DNA of 64,000 bases from Kappaphycus alvarezii (taxonomy: Eukaryota; Rhodophyta; Florideophyceae; Gigartinales; Solieriaceae): NCBI GenBank assembly GCA_002205965.3, contig NADL03000513.1, positions 1,302,001 to 1,366,000 of the forward strand, read 5' to 3'. Position 1 is the stretch's first letter, and every line of letters begins with the position of its first letter. Positions 23,466 through 35,062 of this stretch are shown piece by piece. The position numbers and the translations under genes are program-made. A model generated the notes under the pieces. The model saw only the letters and a list, made by a program, of their open reading frames with translations. It searched no databases and was not told the origin of the DNA.

Positions 23466-23700
23466 GAATCCCCGGTGAATTTGAAACTTCAAGCTGGTCA
23501 AAAGCTGTAATCCGGTTGCGACAACTCCATGTAAACCAGTACTGCATACTACCATCCAGTGAACTTGAAAACCAGCCTCAGAATGGCCGAAACTTACAAT
23601 CCGATTCCGATCACTCCAAAATAAAGCAGTACTGCAAAAGAACATCCACGTAACTTGATACTTTAGGCTGGACACACGGTGTAGTAGGCTTTCCACGACT
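23466..23700. repeat. degenerate three-copy tandem repeat, about 88 bp
   Basis: Units start near 23467, 23553 and 23643 with (C/A)ATCC..GTGAA(C/T)TTGA-like sequence, and share CCAGTACTGCA-like internal blocks. The reverse translation shows a repeated pattern (QVTWMFFCST, QVHWMVVCST). It could simply be a decayed DNA tandem; I see no evidence that it is translated. Confidence 0.6.
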
Positions 23701-25237
23701 CCATGAATGTATTACTGCAGACCCAGGAGAATTGTGCAGAAACTAATCACTTGTTCTTGTGTGTAACCTCCGTGGATATACATGCACTGTTCAAAGCAGA
23801 TGAAAGGAGAATGAAAATAAGCAAGTATGAACTGTTTGGCCACTTGAGAAAGAAAATCGAACGCAATGTTAATCATTGCGGTACACTGAACGCGTCTCTC
23901 AAGACATACTTCTGGCGTTAAGCAAAAGCTTATGTAAAAGATGAAATATACCAATCTCTGTTTGCATTACTGCAAAGTTACAAGATATCATATTATACAC
24001 AAACTCTGGATGCAGAAACGCGCGCGTGCGCAGTTCTACAGCTCCTTGAATGCGCATGGAGAGGTAAGGTGAAGCACAATCGCCACCATTTGACTCTTAT
24101 AGGTCGCGGTACCGCAAAACTGGAAGAGTTGTTCACCTAGCGGCTAGGATTCATCGAGAAGCCCAAGACTTCGAGAGAAAGCACGATTGCGTGCCGCAAT
24201 CGGCGCCGGTTGGCTCAACTCGAGGGCGAAGAACCCTCCCGCCGGCGTGCTTCTGTACAACAGCTTTTGAATAACCCGCCCATGACTCTCATAAACTGTA
24301 TTTCCTTATATTTTGAGCAAGTCGACTGGCAGAGTGCCACGCAACTTACCTTGTAACAAATTAATGGCCCAGAACAAATCAATATGATAATGATTTTCGA
24401 TATAATGCAACCTGGGCCAATAATTTTTTGGTAGATATAACCTAAGAAAGAGCTTGGAATGTTTCCACCACACACGGAATAAATATTAAAAATTAAGGGC
24501 AGTACGTACGTTTCGTGTGTGTCTCCTGAGGACTTACTGTACAATACTGGTACAGGATGCATTGATTGCAAAGAATGAAGCTGAGAAAGCTGTCTATAAC
24601 TTTTGGATCAATCATAGTCGAAGAGGTAGCCTGCACACTCGTGATATGAATAGTACCGAGAACGATATAGTTTCCTTAAAAGGGGTAGTCCCCGGCTGCT
24701 TTAAATGAATAATTGTGGAACCTTCTGCAAAACGGGTAGGGTAGCCATTTGGTCGTCTTTGGTTGAACATAGATCCCCAGCTAGGTATAGATGATTTGTG
24801 CTTAATTTCATAACTTGAGGTCACGATTCAAGTACTTATATACTCCCACTAAAAACGCATAAGTGATAAAAACCAATTCTCCAGATAAATTCAGACATTT
24901 TTAGGAGCTGCAGTTTGTTGAGTGTTCTTAATTATTCAGGAATTTGGATCATATTAACTTCTGTCTTTGCATATTTCACGGTAACTGCGAACAATGGCAT
25001 TTTTTCATGCTGTAGGAAGAACAAAGTTGCAAAGAAGCACGGACTTGTAGAAGTACCTCGAAAGCCCTATTATTGCAAACGATGAAAGACCGTTATTGCT
25101 TCTCACCTAATTGAATTTCGACAACACAATTACGATGAAGTGTGTTAAAGCCGTATGTGTTCCAATTTATCTCCCTGCAGGAGTTTGCGAAGCCTATTTA
25201 CCAATAAATAGAATCCGCTCGTACATAGACAAATCAC
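23701..25237. other. no clear gene
   Basis: Short frames on both strands. The 118-residue reverse frame at 24215-24571 has hydrophobic stretches but no motif I recognise. Confidence 0.45.
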
Positions 25238-25621
25238 ATGAGTTACTTCGTGCGGGATGCACTAAATAGAAACACTGAGCATAGCAGATATGGAGGGCGC
25301 AAACGAGGTTTTGAAGACGGCAGGTATTACTCAGTACCGAGGATTACTGGTAGTGATTATGGCGGCTCTAGTGACCTAAAACGCATTCGATCGTGTGAAG
25401 ACTATGGGCAAGGTACAGGTAGCGACCATGGTAGATCGTATAGTGGCGGCAGCAGCTCGCGGGACCCGTGCAATCAAGATGGCTCTTATTTCAATGGCAG
25501 TAATCGATATCGAAAAGACCCGTCCTCCTGTGGAGCTAGGGGTGGGTACGGGTATGAGCGTGGTAGCGAGGCATACGAGCATGGTGGTCAGTCCCCAAGG
25601 GTAAGGACAGAATCAGGGTGA
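25238..25621 (+). CDS. Arg/Gly/Tyr/Ser-rich ORF, possibly RGG-type protein
   Basis: This is a 127-residue ORF with a strongly biased composition: repeated RYGG, SDYGG, GGSSS, ARGGYGYERG. That style is typical of disordered RGG/GY domains of RNA-binding proteins. No RNA-recognition motif is visible. After the stop another frame (about 25620-25797) stays open with balanced composition (TINLTHERKVSNCGNDG, KYTDSYCANYKNPYNQ). This suggests a frameshift or a short intron: AAG|GTAAGG at 25600 resembles a splice donor. It is the best candidate for a non-transposon protein gene in the left half. Function is inference only. Confidence 0.35.
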   Translation: MSYFVRDALNRNTEHSRYGGRKRGFEDGRYYSVPRITGSDYGGSSDLKRIRSCEDYGQGTGSDHGRSYSGGSSSRDPCNQDGSYFNGSNRYRKDPSSCGARGGYGYERGSEAYEHGGQSPRVRTESG

Positions 25622-25947
25622 GCCGCATGCTTGGAAGTGATGAGCATGCAAACTACACTACAACTATCAATTTGACACACGAGCGAAAAGTATCTAACTG
25701 TGGAAATGATGGTACTAAAATCAATAAAACGGACCTTTACCGTCCAAAATACACTGATTCGTATTGTGCAAACTACAAGAACCCTTACAACCAATGACAC
25801 TTTAATTGGTGTTGTCAGTAGAACCGAATATGTAGAATCCGTATTCTAGTTTTGGTCATTGATTTGAGTAACTTCTTGCGTTCCTGACTTAATTCATGAG
25901 TTAATGACTTGTTCTAGACACATCTCTAGTTCCAAATAACTGTAGAT

Positions 25948-26019
25948 GCATCTGCAGTGACCCTCGTAAAGGATCCCTGTTCCGCATCTGCAGTGACCCT
26001 CGTAAAGGATCCCTGTTCC
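25948..26019. repeat. perfect 36-bp tandem duplication
   Basis: Two exact copies, 25948-25983 and 25984-26019, beginning GCATCTGCAGTGACCCTCG. No associated gene. Confidence 0.95.
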
Positions 26020-26506
26020 GCCTGTAGTGGGTGCAAAGCCCCGACTTCAGATAGATTATGAACTAAATTTACAGTTAAAGAAGCTGAGGGTAGTCCAAAG
26101 CACTTGACATCATAGAAGTACTGCATTTTTCTGAATTGTGGGAACTATGGCATTCCTCTCACAAAGATTATTTTAATTAGTTCGTATCCCTGCGTTCTTT
26201 TGATTCTCTGGTTGATTTATGAAGTCATATTACTTGTCATATACAGTAAAGCACTTCGTATTGAGTTGAGTGATGGTAGTGCGCTTCGCGGGCATGAATG
26301 TGGCTATTGTACACATACCACAGGTGACTTCTTCAGGATCTAGAATGACACCGTTCTCCACGTTTGTGGACCTTATGAACTCTTGCCTTAACACACGGAA
26401 TAATGCAGCTAACGCATAAGTTGAGCGGAAGGAACCTTTGTGCAGACGAAGTACAATTTCCTTTGACGGTGTTTTGTAAACTCCTTTATGTAGTTGGCCG
26501 CAACCT

Positions 26507-28883
26507 CTAGAACATTGATATATCTTCCCAACCTACGCACATGCTTAGAGCTCTTCCACTGTAATTGGCGTCGTTTGGTACCACAGTGACGTCATGCTCC
26601 GCGACTAAGACGAAATCTTCATAAACGCTGAATAATTCCTCCAGTATGGCCTTGTTCTTCACAACCGCTTCCTTATCGTCACCGACAGCACTGCCTTTAC
26701 TAACGACTTCAGTTATGAGATATGCATTTCTCTTCATTATCTCAATCTGCCGGTTAGAGGAGTACTCTTCCTTGAAATATATCTTGAAAGTTCTCTGATC
26801 AAGGTCAGAGTTGACCTGGCACCATTCGACGAATAGGAACCCTATGTCTCCGAAAAACGCTGTTACCACTTTCTTTCTAGATTGGTGGAGATGAGCAGCT
26901 ACCAGCCTATACAATGATCGAGCTCCATGAACATGAATATCGTGCTGCGACAGCTCATCCCTAAAGTTGTCTTTTCTTCCTCCCTATCGCTTCGTCTCAA
27001 ATATGTCCTGGGCACAGAGAATATGTTCGGTACCAACATATCCATTCTCCAACCAAGCAGGACGTTTAGTTGTGTCCTTGGGTTGCATGTTTTTAATTTC
27101 ATCAGTTTCACAAATTCTACTTCCGCGGAATGACTCCTCACAGTTTCCCGGTCGTGATACCCCTGCTTTTTCCTCGACAAAAGTGTATAATTGGTTATGT
27201 TGCACGTTGAATAAGGCACCAATGATCACTGTATACCGAAAATCGCAATGTGCCAATCCTAGTCCCTCATGGTACCTCTACTTTGTCTTTTCGGTAGGTA
27301 AGCTGAAGATAATAACTCGATCCACCTCACCCACTGCTCCTGTCAGGCCAGATGTGGGGTGTTAAGCGCACAAGAGCAGATATAGGTTGAAATGTGATTG
27401 AAACTTTGGTTGAGGCTGGATGGACTAAGCCGGCCGCTCCAAACAGTGGTTTATATTGAACTGAAGATAGCTACATACTAAAGGAAAATGCACACTAACA
27501 GTAGCGAATTCAAAAAAGCCTTGAAGGTATCGTAAGTAGCGCTTTTAGAATTGTAGTGGGCACAAGTGACATACTCTGACAAGATGTAAGAAGTACATTG
27601 GTCCAGGTGGCATGGATAGCATGGCAACTTTTGATTTGTAAATCAATGATATAATATCCCAGTGTGAAACTCGCTATTAACTATTCCAAGTGTACCAATG
27701 GGGTCAAAAGCTGTGTTCGGAACTGTGAGGAAAGTATAATGACAGCAAAGTGCCTAGTAGCCCTGGTTTTAAGGTTACCAGTGGTCTGAATCTACAGTAC
27801 AGCAGATGCAGTAATTTCGTGTAAAGCTGCAAGGTCTTTGAAGTGAAATACAACGCCAGAAATACTTATGTTGGAACAATTTTTCTCTATCAAACTGTAC
27901 ATGTTGAGACAAGTTAGATAAGACAGTCCCTCTGTGCTGAAAACGACTTCACTGTAGGGTATATACTTGTCCAAGAAGTCTGCCCTTCTCGTCTTGAGCT
28001 TCGACTAGGTAAATTTCCCCCCTCACATCAATTCTCCACATTACCCGTCACAACAATCACACTGTCAAGTTTGGAACCCAGATCTCTGATCTGATTCGAT
28101 TTAATTTTGTTGTGCCTCAGGATCTAGCTTCGCATATCGTGAAACTCTCTTCTAATTTTCTTGATTACTTCATCATGAAACGGATTGAGCAAAGCTTTCA
28201 TTGCATCAACGGTAGTGTCCATGTCAAAGGGTGATCTGAAACCAGGCTCGGCCGATCTAGGCGTTCTTTCCTCTTCATCGGCACCTATCGAATCCGGAAG
28301 CCCCCATCTGGTTACCCCCCAACTTCCCTTCGTTCTGTTCTGACCACTCCCCGTTGGAGAGTGCCGGTGAGTTGTCAAAGCTAGGCGGCCTTGTATCATC
28401 ATTTCTTTCTCTTCTCTCAACGATGGTTCCTTCCATGGCCATGGTAGATGTGTCATGATATAGGTCAGGTCTAAGAGAGCGGTTCAGAACAGCACTGTTC
28501 GTTATTCTGGCGGGTGACCCAACGACTGCTGCATCAAAAAGAGTGCCCTCCTCTAAAGGACGCGTGCCTTCCGACCAATCGCTTACAGCGATTCCTTCGG
28601 ACCCATCAGTGCGAATTTACTTCCTGTCTGGAACAATTGATATATGCCTCTGTGATTCTGCACCAGCTGTTGCCAAAATATTCAACCGAAACACGGGTGA
28701 TTCAGTAACATCCTCTTCCCTACTTTTGGCTCTATTCTCACTGTCCGAACTCTCAGTACTGGAGTTTCTTTGCTTGCTTACGGGTCTCTCTGCTTTCATT
28801 TTTTTCGTTTTATCAAGCGCTTTCTTGTAATCGGCCATTATTTGCACCGTGCTACGGGCTCGTCGAGAGCGATTAGCTGGCAT
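26507..28883 (-). pseudogene. gene X' of divergent X/Z module, split by solo LTR
   Basis: The start MPANRSRRARSTVQIM (28883) is basic, then a Lys-rich helix, a Ser/Glu-rich stretch (RNSSTESSDSENRAK) and a charged helix (DEVIKKIRREFHDMRS). Further down come FSTEGLSYLTCLNMYSLIEK, then the inserted LTR 27353-27855. Beyond it the frame resumes as GLTGAVGEVDRVIIFSLPTE. The C-terminal piece (26507-26914) contains TFKIYFKEEYSSNRQIEIMK and ILEELFSVYEDFVLVAEHDV. Several frameshifts occur. The N-terminus and position parallel gene X at 52731. I do not recognise the family. A mobile-element accessory or transposase gene is likely from context. Confidence 0.5.
27353..27855. repeat. solo LTR D1 with 5-bp target duplication
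   Basis: This 503-bp unit starts TGTGGGGTGTTAAGCGCAC and ends AAATACAACG. It is flanked by perfect CCAGA duplications (27348-27352 and 27856-27860). It matches D2 at 33431-33933 along its full length. There is no primer binding site or coding region between the flanks, so it is a solo LTR. Removing it and one duplication rejoins the X' frame across SISGLTGAV. Confidence 0.9.
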
Positions 28884-29340
28884 ATTCATACGTAAAATCG
28901 ACTTGGTATTTCACTGTATTCTCTGTTTCTTGGAATGTGTGAGCAATTCAACAGGCGTCCATAGGACAATAGAAGGAATAACTCAATGAAGGCTGTGGCA
29001 CCAGAGTTCCAATTGGGAAGAAGTTGATTTGTTCTCTCTTTTATGACAGTTTTTCAATGAAAGAAGAAAGGCTTCATACCTTGAAGATGAACTTGTTTAG
29101 ATTTTTTTGTTCCAGCTATGGATTACTTCATCATTTTAATTCAAAATTAAAGAGTCTAACCCTTCCGCAGCACTCAACAGCATGTTTTTCTCTGGGAGAT
29201 GTAATGGGAACTCATAGGTACAACTGTTTCGGTTTCAGTCCGATTTCCGGCAAAATGACTCCTTGCGTCCTCCATGTGAACGTCTACCACTGTGACATCA
29301 GGTTATTACCCGTCATTTCTCATACCAATGAATTACTGCA

Positions 29341-30108
29341 GTGAAGGAGTACTCCGCACCATTTACAATATGCGACTCACGCTCAACCTCGCAGAGAAAG
29401 TGCTATCCTTCCGTTGTCGATAGTACGGTTCTTCCCAACCGTGGCAACCACATACAGGTACTTTGGACACTGGATGATTTGAGAGACAAACCGAACGTGA
29501 GATGCTTTGCAGATGTGCTTTACATTGAGGATTTCTCTTCAATTAACGTACTTGCGTATGGGTTTATTCTTTAACCGGCTAGTCAAGGATCTAAGATTGA
29601 GGTACATGAGGTATACTTTCTACGTGGTCGGCTATTGCGTAGAAATGAGGATGATGTTGAAAGCGATGTTAACGACAACCCTAACCTTTCCCGGTGATCC
29701 AGTAGAGATCAAGTTTACGTTCCTGTACAGGCAAATTAGTCTAACGCAAATCCAAATTGGATAGGTTACGGGGAGTTTCAAAGCACGAAAATATGAAGGG
29801 CCACTTGCATCAATGATTGTAGCCGTGTTTCATTTGATGCTGCAATATGGAACTTGACACAGGCACATGCTAGTGCAGTTACAAGTCTGGACATGAAGCG
29901 TGCGTATCCCAAGGCGCATGATGACAGTATATCGAGATTAGAGTCGATATCGACTGCAGTTCCCGTCAACATTGAAGAGGATCGAAGAGTTGTCATGGAT
30001 CTTCATCGCGCTTGGGCTCTCCGCTGCGAAAAGCCACCCAAGCAAGGTAATCTGAAAACACGCGCAAGCTTTTCCGATGCCTCTTTGCTCTGTGATGGAT
30101 ACATGTAA
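29341..30108 (+). pseudogene. gene Z' of divergent module (SH3/Tudor-like domain)
   Basis: The first frame contains LPNRGNHIQVLWTLDD, then a VRCFADVLYIEDFS stretch. After a frameshift near 29570 it continues SKIEVHEVYFLRGRLLRRNE. This aligns with gene Z (53185): PKPGDVIEFLWTLD, WWKAEVFSI, then DAHVDDVECNGCRLLF. A later piece (29854-30108) is helical and charged, as in Z. The pattern G-D/N-x-I-x-x-L-W followed by A-x-V resembles an Agenet/Tudor-like barrel, which is inference. It begins about 450 bp from the divergent X' start, the same spacing as X and Z. Confidence 0.5.
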
Positions 30109-30395
30109 GGTACTTTAAGGCAAAAGTTCCATGTACCGTGCAGCAATTCTCCACGGTTGCTCGCATGATGAGAGGAATGGTACCATCTCTCTCAGAGCTA
30201 CAATTCTACCCAATATTCTCTGAAACACAGTGCTCATCCAGTACCAGTTCTTTCTTTTCGATGAAGTTCTCCTCCTTTGCAGCTCTGTGCGACAGTATGA
30301 GAATACACTCAAAATCATATATGTTGAATATGATGAGTAAATGTGGCAGTGGAGGAGAGGGCGATATTTTAAGGCTTCTAGGAACTATTTGCTAT

Positions 30396-30844
30396 GGAGA
30401 TAAGCATACAGACTCTTCCTCTGTTTAAATTGGTGAAATCTCAAACCAAGATTACAGGGCGGTTGTTTTGGAGCGTGATAGTACTATCAACGGCAAAAAA
30501 GCCGATCACGTCTGGGCTTTGTGGAGGTCAAACATATTGTATGATAAGAATGATGATACATACAAAACGAACATGCAGCTTCGAAATATGCCTCAGATGT
30601 TGTCTGCGGACCCTTTTGAATGTGCCTTACAATGCGTTTAAAGTTTCCTCTTGGTAAGATGGAGGAGGCAACCGGAGCTATGGCGAAGACGGTCTCGGAA
30701 CTACGTCAAGAAAATCGCATCCAAGGTACCTTGGAAGTAAGTTTATCGTTCGTGCAAACGCATGGTATTGCGCTCGGTACTGAACTGGTAAAGCTCGTTT
30801 ATGATCAGCTCCTCATGGTAAACATACTTGGAGGAGGCTTGTAG
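30396..30844 (+). pseudogene. possible downstream part of Z'
   Basis: One frame at about 30430-30640 reads AVVLERDSTINGKKADHVW and then YKTNMQLRNMPQMLSADPF. Another (30620-30844) includes MEEATGAMAKTVSELRQENR. Composition and strand suggest continuation of a decayed gene rather than random DNA. No family was recognised. Confidence 0.3.
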
Positions 30845-32052
30845 TTTCAGAGCGTAACGTGCTTTGGATAAAGTTGGTCTTTGTTCTCACAAGAGTTTCA
30901 GTACCGTACTACTCTCAAGGGCCAGTACTAGAATAATTCTAATTACTCTACAAACTTCAAAATGTACATTTTTTATGCATAGAACTTGTGGAAACTCTGG
31001 TGTTAATGCGGTTTGCATGTATGCAATAGTTATGTACGTATGTATGTTTTGGGCCACATGGGGGCCGTTTGGAACGATTCGAGCTAGTCCAAGAGGGACT
31101 AGGCCGTGGTGGGGCCCTCTCCATGGCCAATTTTGCGAATCGTAAAGAAATTTTTTGTCACTGTACAGTGGCCATTCACAATCAATTCATCGCTGCGTGT
31201 CACTCAAGCTTAATATTTTTAGAAATCTATGCAGGCACAGTCATTGGCCATTATATTTAACGGGTTTTTCAGAAACGTACCTTGTAGTGTATATTAAATC
31301 CCCTCTTGATGTCATCAAATCTATATATGAAGCCATGGTACGAAGTGAAGTTCCAGTGATGCGAACTTAATTTTTGGAACATCACGTTGGTAATCAGCTG
31401 CACAGTTATCCGTTTATAAGTCCGTACATTTTTTCAAGAAAGCAACTAACGCTAACGGAAGCCTCAGAAGAACAATGACGATAAACTTCATATCCAACTT
31501 TAGAACAATTAGACGAGGGACCCGAGGAGTCATGACGAACAGAGATGCTCGTTTTAAGATAATGGTGCGTAATATTGGAAAACGAAGAAATGTTCCTTTC
31601 TTTCAAAAATTCTGCACGTGCAGAAACCTACCTTCTTTTTGCTTTTTATTTTCTTTTTTCATTTCAATTCACGGAAACCACTTTTATTTTCTGCGTTTTT
31701 CTTTTGTAAGTTATCATATACATATAATAACTTACGCTACAGCAACAATCTATCGTAATCTTTCCTCTCCATCTATTTGATCAACATGTTCTTTGGATAA
31801 TTTCCCTGTACATCCTTAAATATCTTTACGTTTGAAAACATTTTATACACGCAGGTTGCTCACAAAAAATCAGCCCTTACAAGCAATTAGATCGCTAATG
31901 TCGAACTGCAAATTCAATTTCCGCTTACTTCACCAGTCATCAGGCCTTTCAATCTGTGTTTATTGGTGTTACTAAAACCTATAGAGTGCTGGTCAAACGT
32001 CGCTCTCGGTTCAGCTGCATCAAGCCATAAGCTTGACGCTCATCTTACCACC
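30845..32052. other. no clear gene
   Basis: Short frames only. It holds a small palindrome TTCTGCACGTGCAGAA (near 31610) and a GTAAGTTAT...ATAACTTAC stem near 31707. No element ends identified. Confidence 0.45.
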
Positions 32053-32277
32053 ATGGGAAACATCCGCCTCTGCTCTACCATCAAGAAATCAACTAAAGGC
32101 AAAGGTAAATCAATGGTCCGGCCTTGCTTCAGCATGGCCAGACTATGCAAGAGGAACGCGTTTGGGATCGAGTTCTTTGGAACATTCAAGAGGAGACTCA
32201 GGAAGAAATCGAGGCAGAGGAAGAAGAGGAAAAAGAGGAGGAACAGGAGGCATGAGATGCTGAATAACCGGAAATAT
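32053..32277 (+). pseudogene. LTR-borne acidic protein gene, copy C
   Basis: The start MGNIRLCSTIKKSTKGKG resembles MTNLRPSKIISRN of copy B. A frame change then gives GQTMQEERVWDRVLWNIQEE and an acidic stretch (EEIEAEEEEEKEEEQEA). The C-terminal motif is not found, probably because later insertions (MITE 2, solo LTR D2) separate this part from the LTR end at 34300-34558. Confidence 0.45.
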
Positions 32278-32565
32278 GGGAATAAAAACTGCTTGGGTGG
32301 TTTTTTGGGAGCCATTACAGAACTTTCACAATGAATTTTTCTGGATGTATGGCTCCCCGCTTGTGGAGGAAAATGGAAAGAGTAGTGTGTCATTTTGATA
32401 TCATAAGGATTGGATCGAACCGAAGGTTGACTAGGGTTAGAGTTAATTAGAGGACTCAGATGTGTCCGAGGAGGCTATCAACGACAATGGACCCTTCAAG
32501 AAATTTTGCAGTGACTTTATTTGAGTTATGGGTATTTTGCAGGAGTTTTAATGTTCTATTCCCTA

Positions 32566-33027
32566 GTGTCTATCCGACCACGCACTGTCCTCATATGAGG
32601 CACTCTTTGTCCTCATATGAGGACAATTTCCGTTACATTTTGGAAAGGAAAATGTTTTGGAAGCCTGAAATTTTTACAGGAAAAAAGGTTTTTTATGTTT
32701 AGTTACAGTACAGTAATTTTTACTGTACATGCGCCCTCGTTTCTGAAACCCCCCAGGATAATACGAACTATTTTACCTTCCAAAATGAAGTCGTTTTCAC
32801 AACTTCTTGCGAAGAGCGGAAGCTGGTGAGGGAAAGCTGGTCTAGCCTTCACCGAGGTCAGCAATCTTGAAAAGTTTGTTTTGATCGGCCATCTACACGC
32901 ATGAACTAATGCGGAGGGACAAGAAATGCGCTGAGATAAAAAAAATTTGTATTGAAAAAGAAGTGCTAAAAGTAGTCCTCATATGAGGACAAATGTCCTC
33001 ATATGAGGACAACGGTCCAATAGACAC
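32566..33027. mobile_element. TA-flanked MITE, copy 2
   Basis: Termini GTGTCTATCCGACC and GTGTCTATTGGACC (the latter from the right end, reversed), with TA at 32564-32565 and 33028-33029. Each end carries two copies of a CCTCATATGAGG palindrome, mostly within TGTCCTCATAT(G)AGGAC context. No coding capacity. Same family as 15304-15736, with better-preserved subterminal palindromes. Confidence 0.88.
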
Positions 33028-33430
33028 TAGGATAGTTATTAAGAGGAGTAGAGATTGATGTTTATCTTTGCAGTATCTCATCGTTGTGTTTTTTGCTTTT
33101 CACATGAGTTTTTGATGTAATTTAACTAATTTTCATGAGCTTCATAGGCTTGATGTTTAGTCTAAAAGTCTAAACTGGCAGACCAAAGTGATTCTTCAAG
33201 GAGAAGTCAAGCAAATTGTTAAAATTATTTTTAGATTTTTAGTAGTTGTACAGTATGGCAAGAAGCGTGCGAGAGGTATATAGAAATTAAATACGAGTTC
33301 AGGCGGCAGATGGAAACCTTTTGCGCCTGCATAGTTTGGAGACTAAACACAAAACGGGTAACGAATCGCGAAGCTCCTATTCAGGAGAGTAACCGCGACG
33401 GGAAGCAGCGAGGGAAGTAAGGAGGCGTAA

Positions 33431-33933
33431 TGTGGGGTGTTAAGCGCACACGAGCAGATCAAGGTAGAACTGTGGTTGAAACTTTGGTTGAGGCTCGCTG
33501 GGTAAAGCCGGCCGCTCCAAACCAGGGTTTATATAGAACTGAAGATAGCTACAAACTAAAAGAAAATGCAGTCTAACAGTAGCGAATTCAAAGGTATTCC
33601 CGTAAAACAGCCCTGACGGTATCGTAAGCAGCGCTTTCAGAATTGTAGTCGGCAAGAGTGACATACTCTGACAAGATGTAAGAAGTACATTGGTCCAGGT
33701 GGCTTGGGATAGCAAGGCGACTTTTGATTGGTAAAGCAATGATGTAATATCCCAGTGTGCAACTCGCCCGTAACTATTCCAAGTGTACCAATGGGGTCAA
33801 ACGCTGTGTTCAGAACTGTAAGGAAAGTGTAATGACAGCAAAGTGCCTAGTAGCCCTGGCTGCAAGGTTACCAGTGGTTTGAATCTACAGTACAGTATAT
33901 GCAGTTGTAAGGTCTGTGGAGTGAAATACAACA
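33431..33933. repeat. solo LTR D2
   Basis: A 503-bp copy of D1, starting TGTGGGGTGTTAAGCGCAC and ending AAATACAACA. The flanks CGTAA (33426-33430) and CGGAA (33934-33938) match at four of five bases, a decayed target duplication. There is no adjacent primer binding site. The terminal TG..CA is intact here, while D1 ends CG. Confidence 0.88.
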
Positions 33934-34299
33934 CGGAATAAGCCTTGACCGTCGTCGCCCAAGGCTCTATAGAAATCAATCCCGTCATAAAAGAGGAGCA
34001 TATCGTTTTGGTCGCAGAAAGTGTCGAGATGACGATGTTTCTCGCGCCCTGAGAGTGTCGCAGCAGCGCTTGCGGTAACCTTGCTCGTGAGATGTGGCAG
34101 CCGGTGAAGAAGTTGACAACAGTAACTTTGATGAGGATATCAGTACAATGAAGCCCATAGACAGTGGTAATATAAATATACATTCGTAACGCGGGGGACT
34201 TCGAATTTACACACAAACTGGGAACCTGGTGGAGGAGCGAATGATCCACAAATTAGTCACAGAAGCGGGTGATATCGTCACGGAGGATGTTTTATCGAC

Positions 34300-34558
34300 A
34301 AGTCACGTTAACTTCAAGTGAAGACCCATATTATTGAGAAGTTTAAAGTAAACTTCTTTCATAACAATAGTTTTTTTACGTTAGTCACTGAGCATAGATG
34401 GTATATCTTTCCCCTACTTAAGTTATTTGTACCCCCTTCGACCACCGATCTTATCCGCCTTTTTGGTGTTCCAACGGTAGTAATTTTTTCGTCTGCAACA
34501 CCTCCGTCTTGGATTACTATGTTCTGAGAGTTTCAACCTCGCTGATTTATTTCTTTCA
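34300..34558 (+). repeat. family-A LTR end, copy C
   Basis: Contains the second LTR hairpin as AGAAGTTTA/TAAACTTCT, the GTCACTGAGCATAGATGGTA block and TCTGCAACACCTCCGTCTTGG, ending CTGATTTATTTCTTTCA at 34558. It probably belongs with the ORF piece at 32053, with about 1.6 kb of later insertions between them. Confidence 0.6.
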
Positions 34559-34839
34559 CCCCCTCCTTTTTGTCCCGCTTGTTCTTACCGCGCGATTCTT
34601 CTCTTCTCCACATCCCTGTAAGCTTCCTTTCAGAACCACATTCGGTAAAGAAAATCTGTGCTATTTAATTAGAAGTACAGATGCTTCCATCCTCGCACGA
34701 AACCCCATATCTCAAACCGTCTCAGATGCTTCAATTATGGAAGCTTGCATACACTGCGCTTTATCCCTCACACAATAAATCGCGTCACACTTTCCAATAT
34801 AACACTCAGATGTTCAATTTGATTGGAAAAATCTCTAAT

Positions 34840-35062
34840 AGTAAACGAATCCGCCTTTGTCCCATTCATGAAATGGCCCCACTTTCCACATTATAAGCAA
34901 CCGAGAGTTTTGTCCCCTTATATTACGGAAAGCAGTGTCCAGTGGACCTTTTGAGCAAATTAGATATGTTCCCTCTTCCAAATGGCACAGCTGGTCAATT
35001 ATTAGCAATTTTCCAGCAATATTTCTGAATGCTTCAGTGAAGTCCTGAAATTTTTTGACCAA
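34840..35062 (-). pseudogene. retrotransposon gag relic next to an E-family LTR
   Basis: Reverse-strand reading from the LTR end gives KKFQDFTEAFRNIAGKLL, then SKGPLDTAFRNIRGQNSRLL. In another frame follows CL*CGKWGHFMNGT, a zinc knuckle with one stop and the last Cys lost. It sits where gag would start after a 5' LTR. It is a short, dead remnant. Confidence 0.45.

Noticed and set aside
23430-23696. Reverse ORF with repeated QV-WM..CST pattern as a repeat protein
   Set aside because: The pattern follows directly from an 88-bp degenerate DNA tandem; no sign of selection on protein.
32040-32393. Reverse ORF of 117 residues with a Leu/Phe-rich run
   Set aside because: Shadow of the acidic ORF copy C on the forward strand.
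32566-33027. Repeated CCTCATATGAGG motifs as a CRISPR-like array
   Set aside because: Only four palindromic copies, inside inverted repeats of a TA-flanked MITE, with no spacer structure.
27353-33933. One 6.6-kb retrotransposon bounded by D1 and D2
   Set aside because: Each LTR has its own target duplication, D1 interrupts X' in frame, and neither has an adjoining primer site; they are two solo LTRs.
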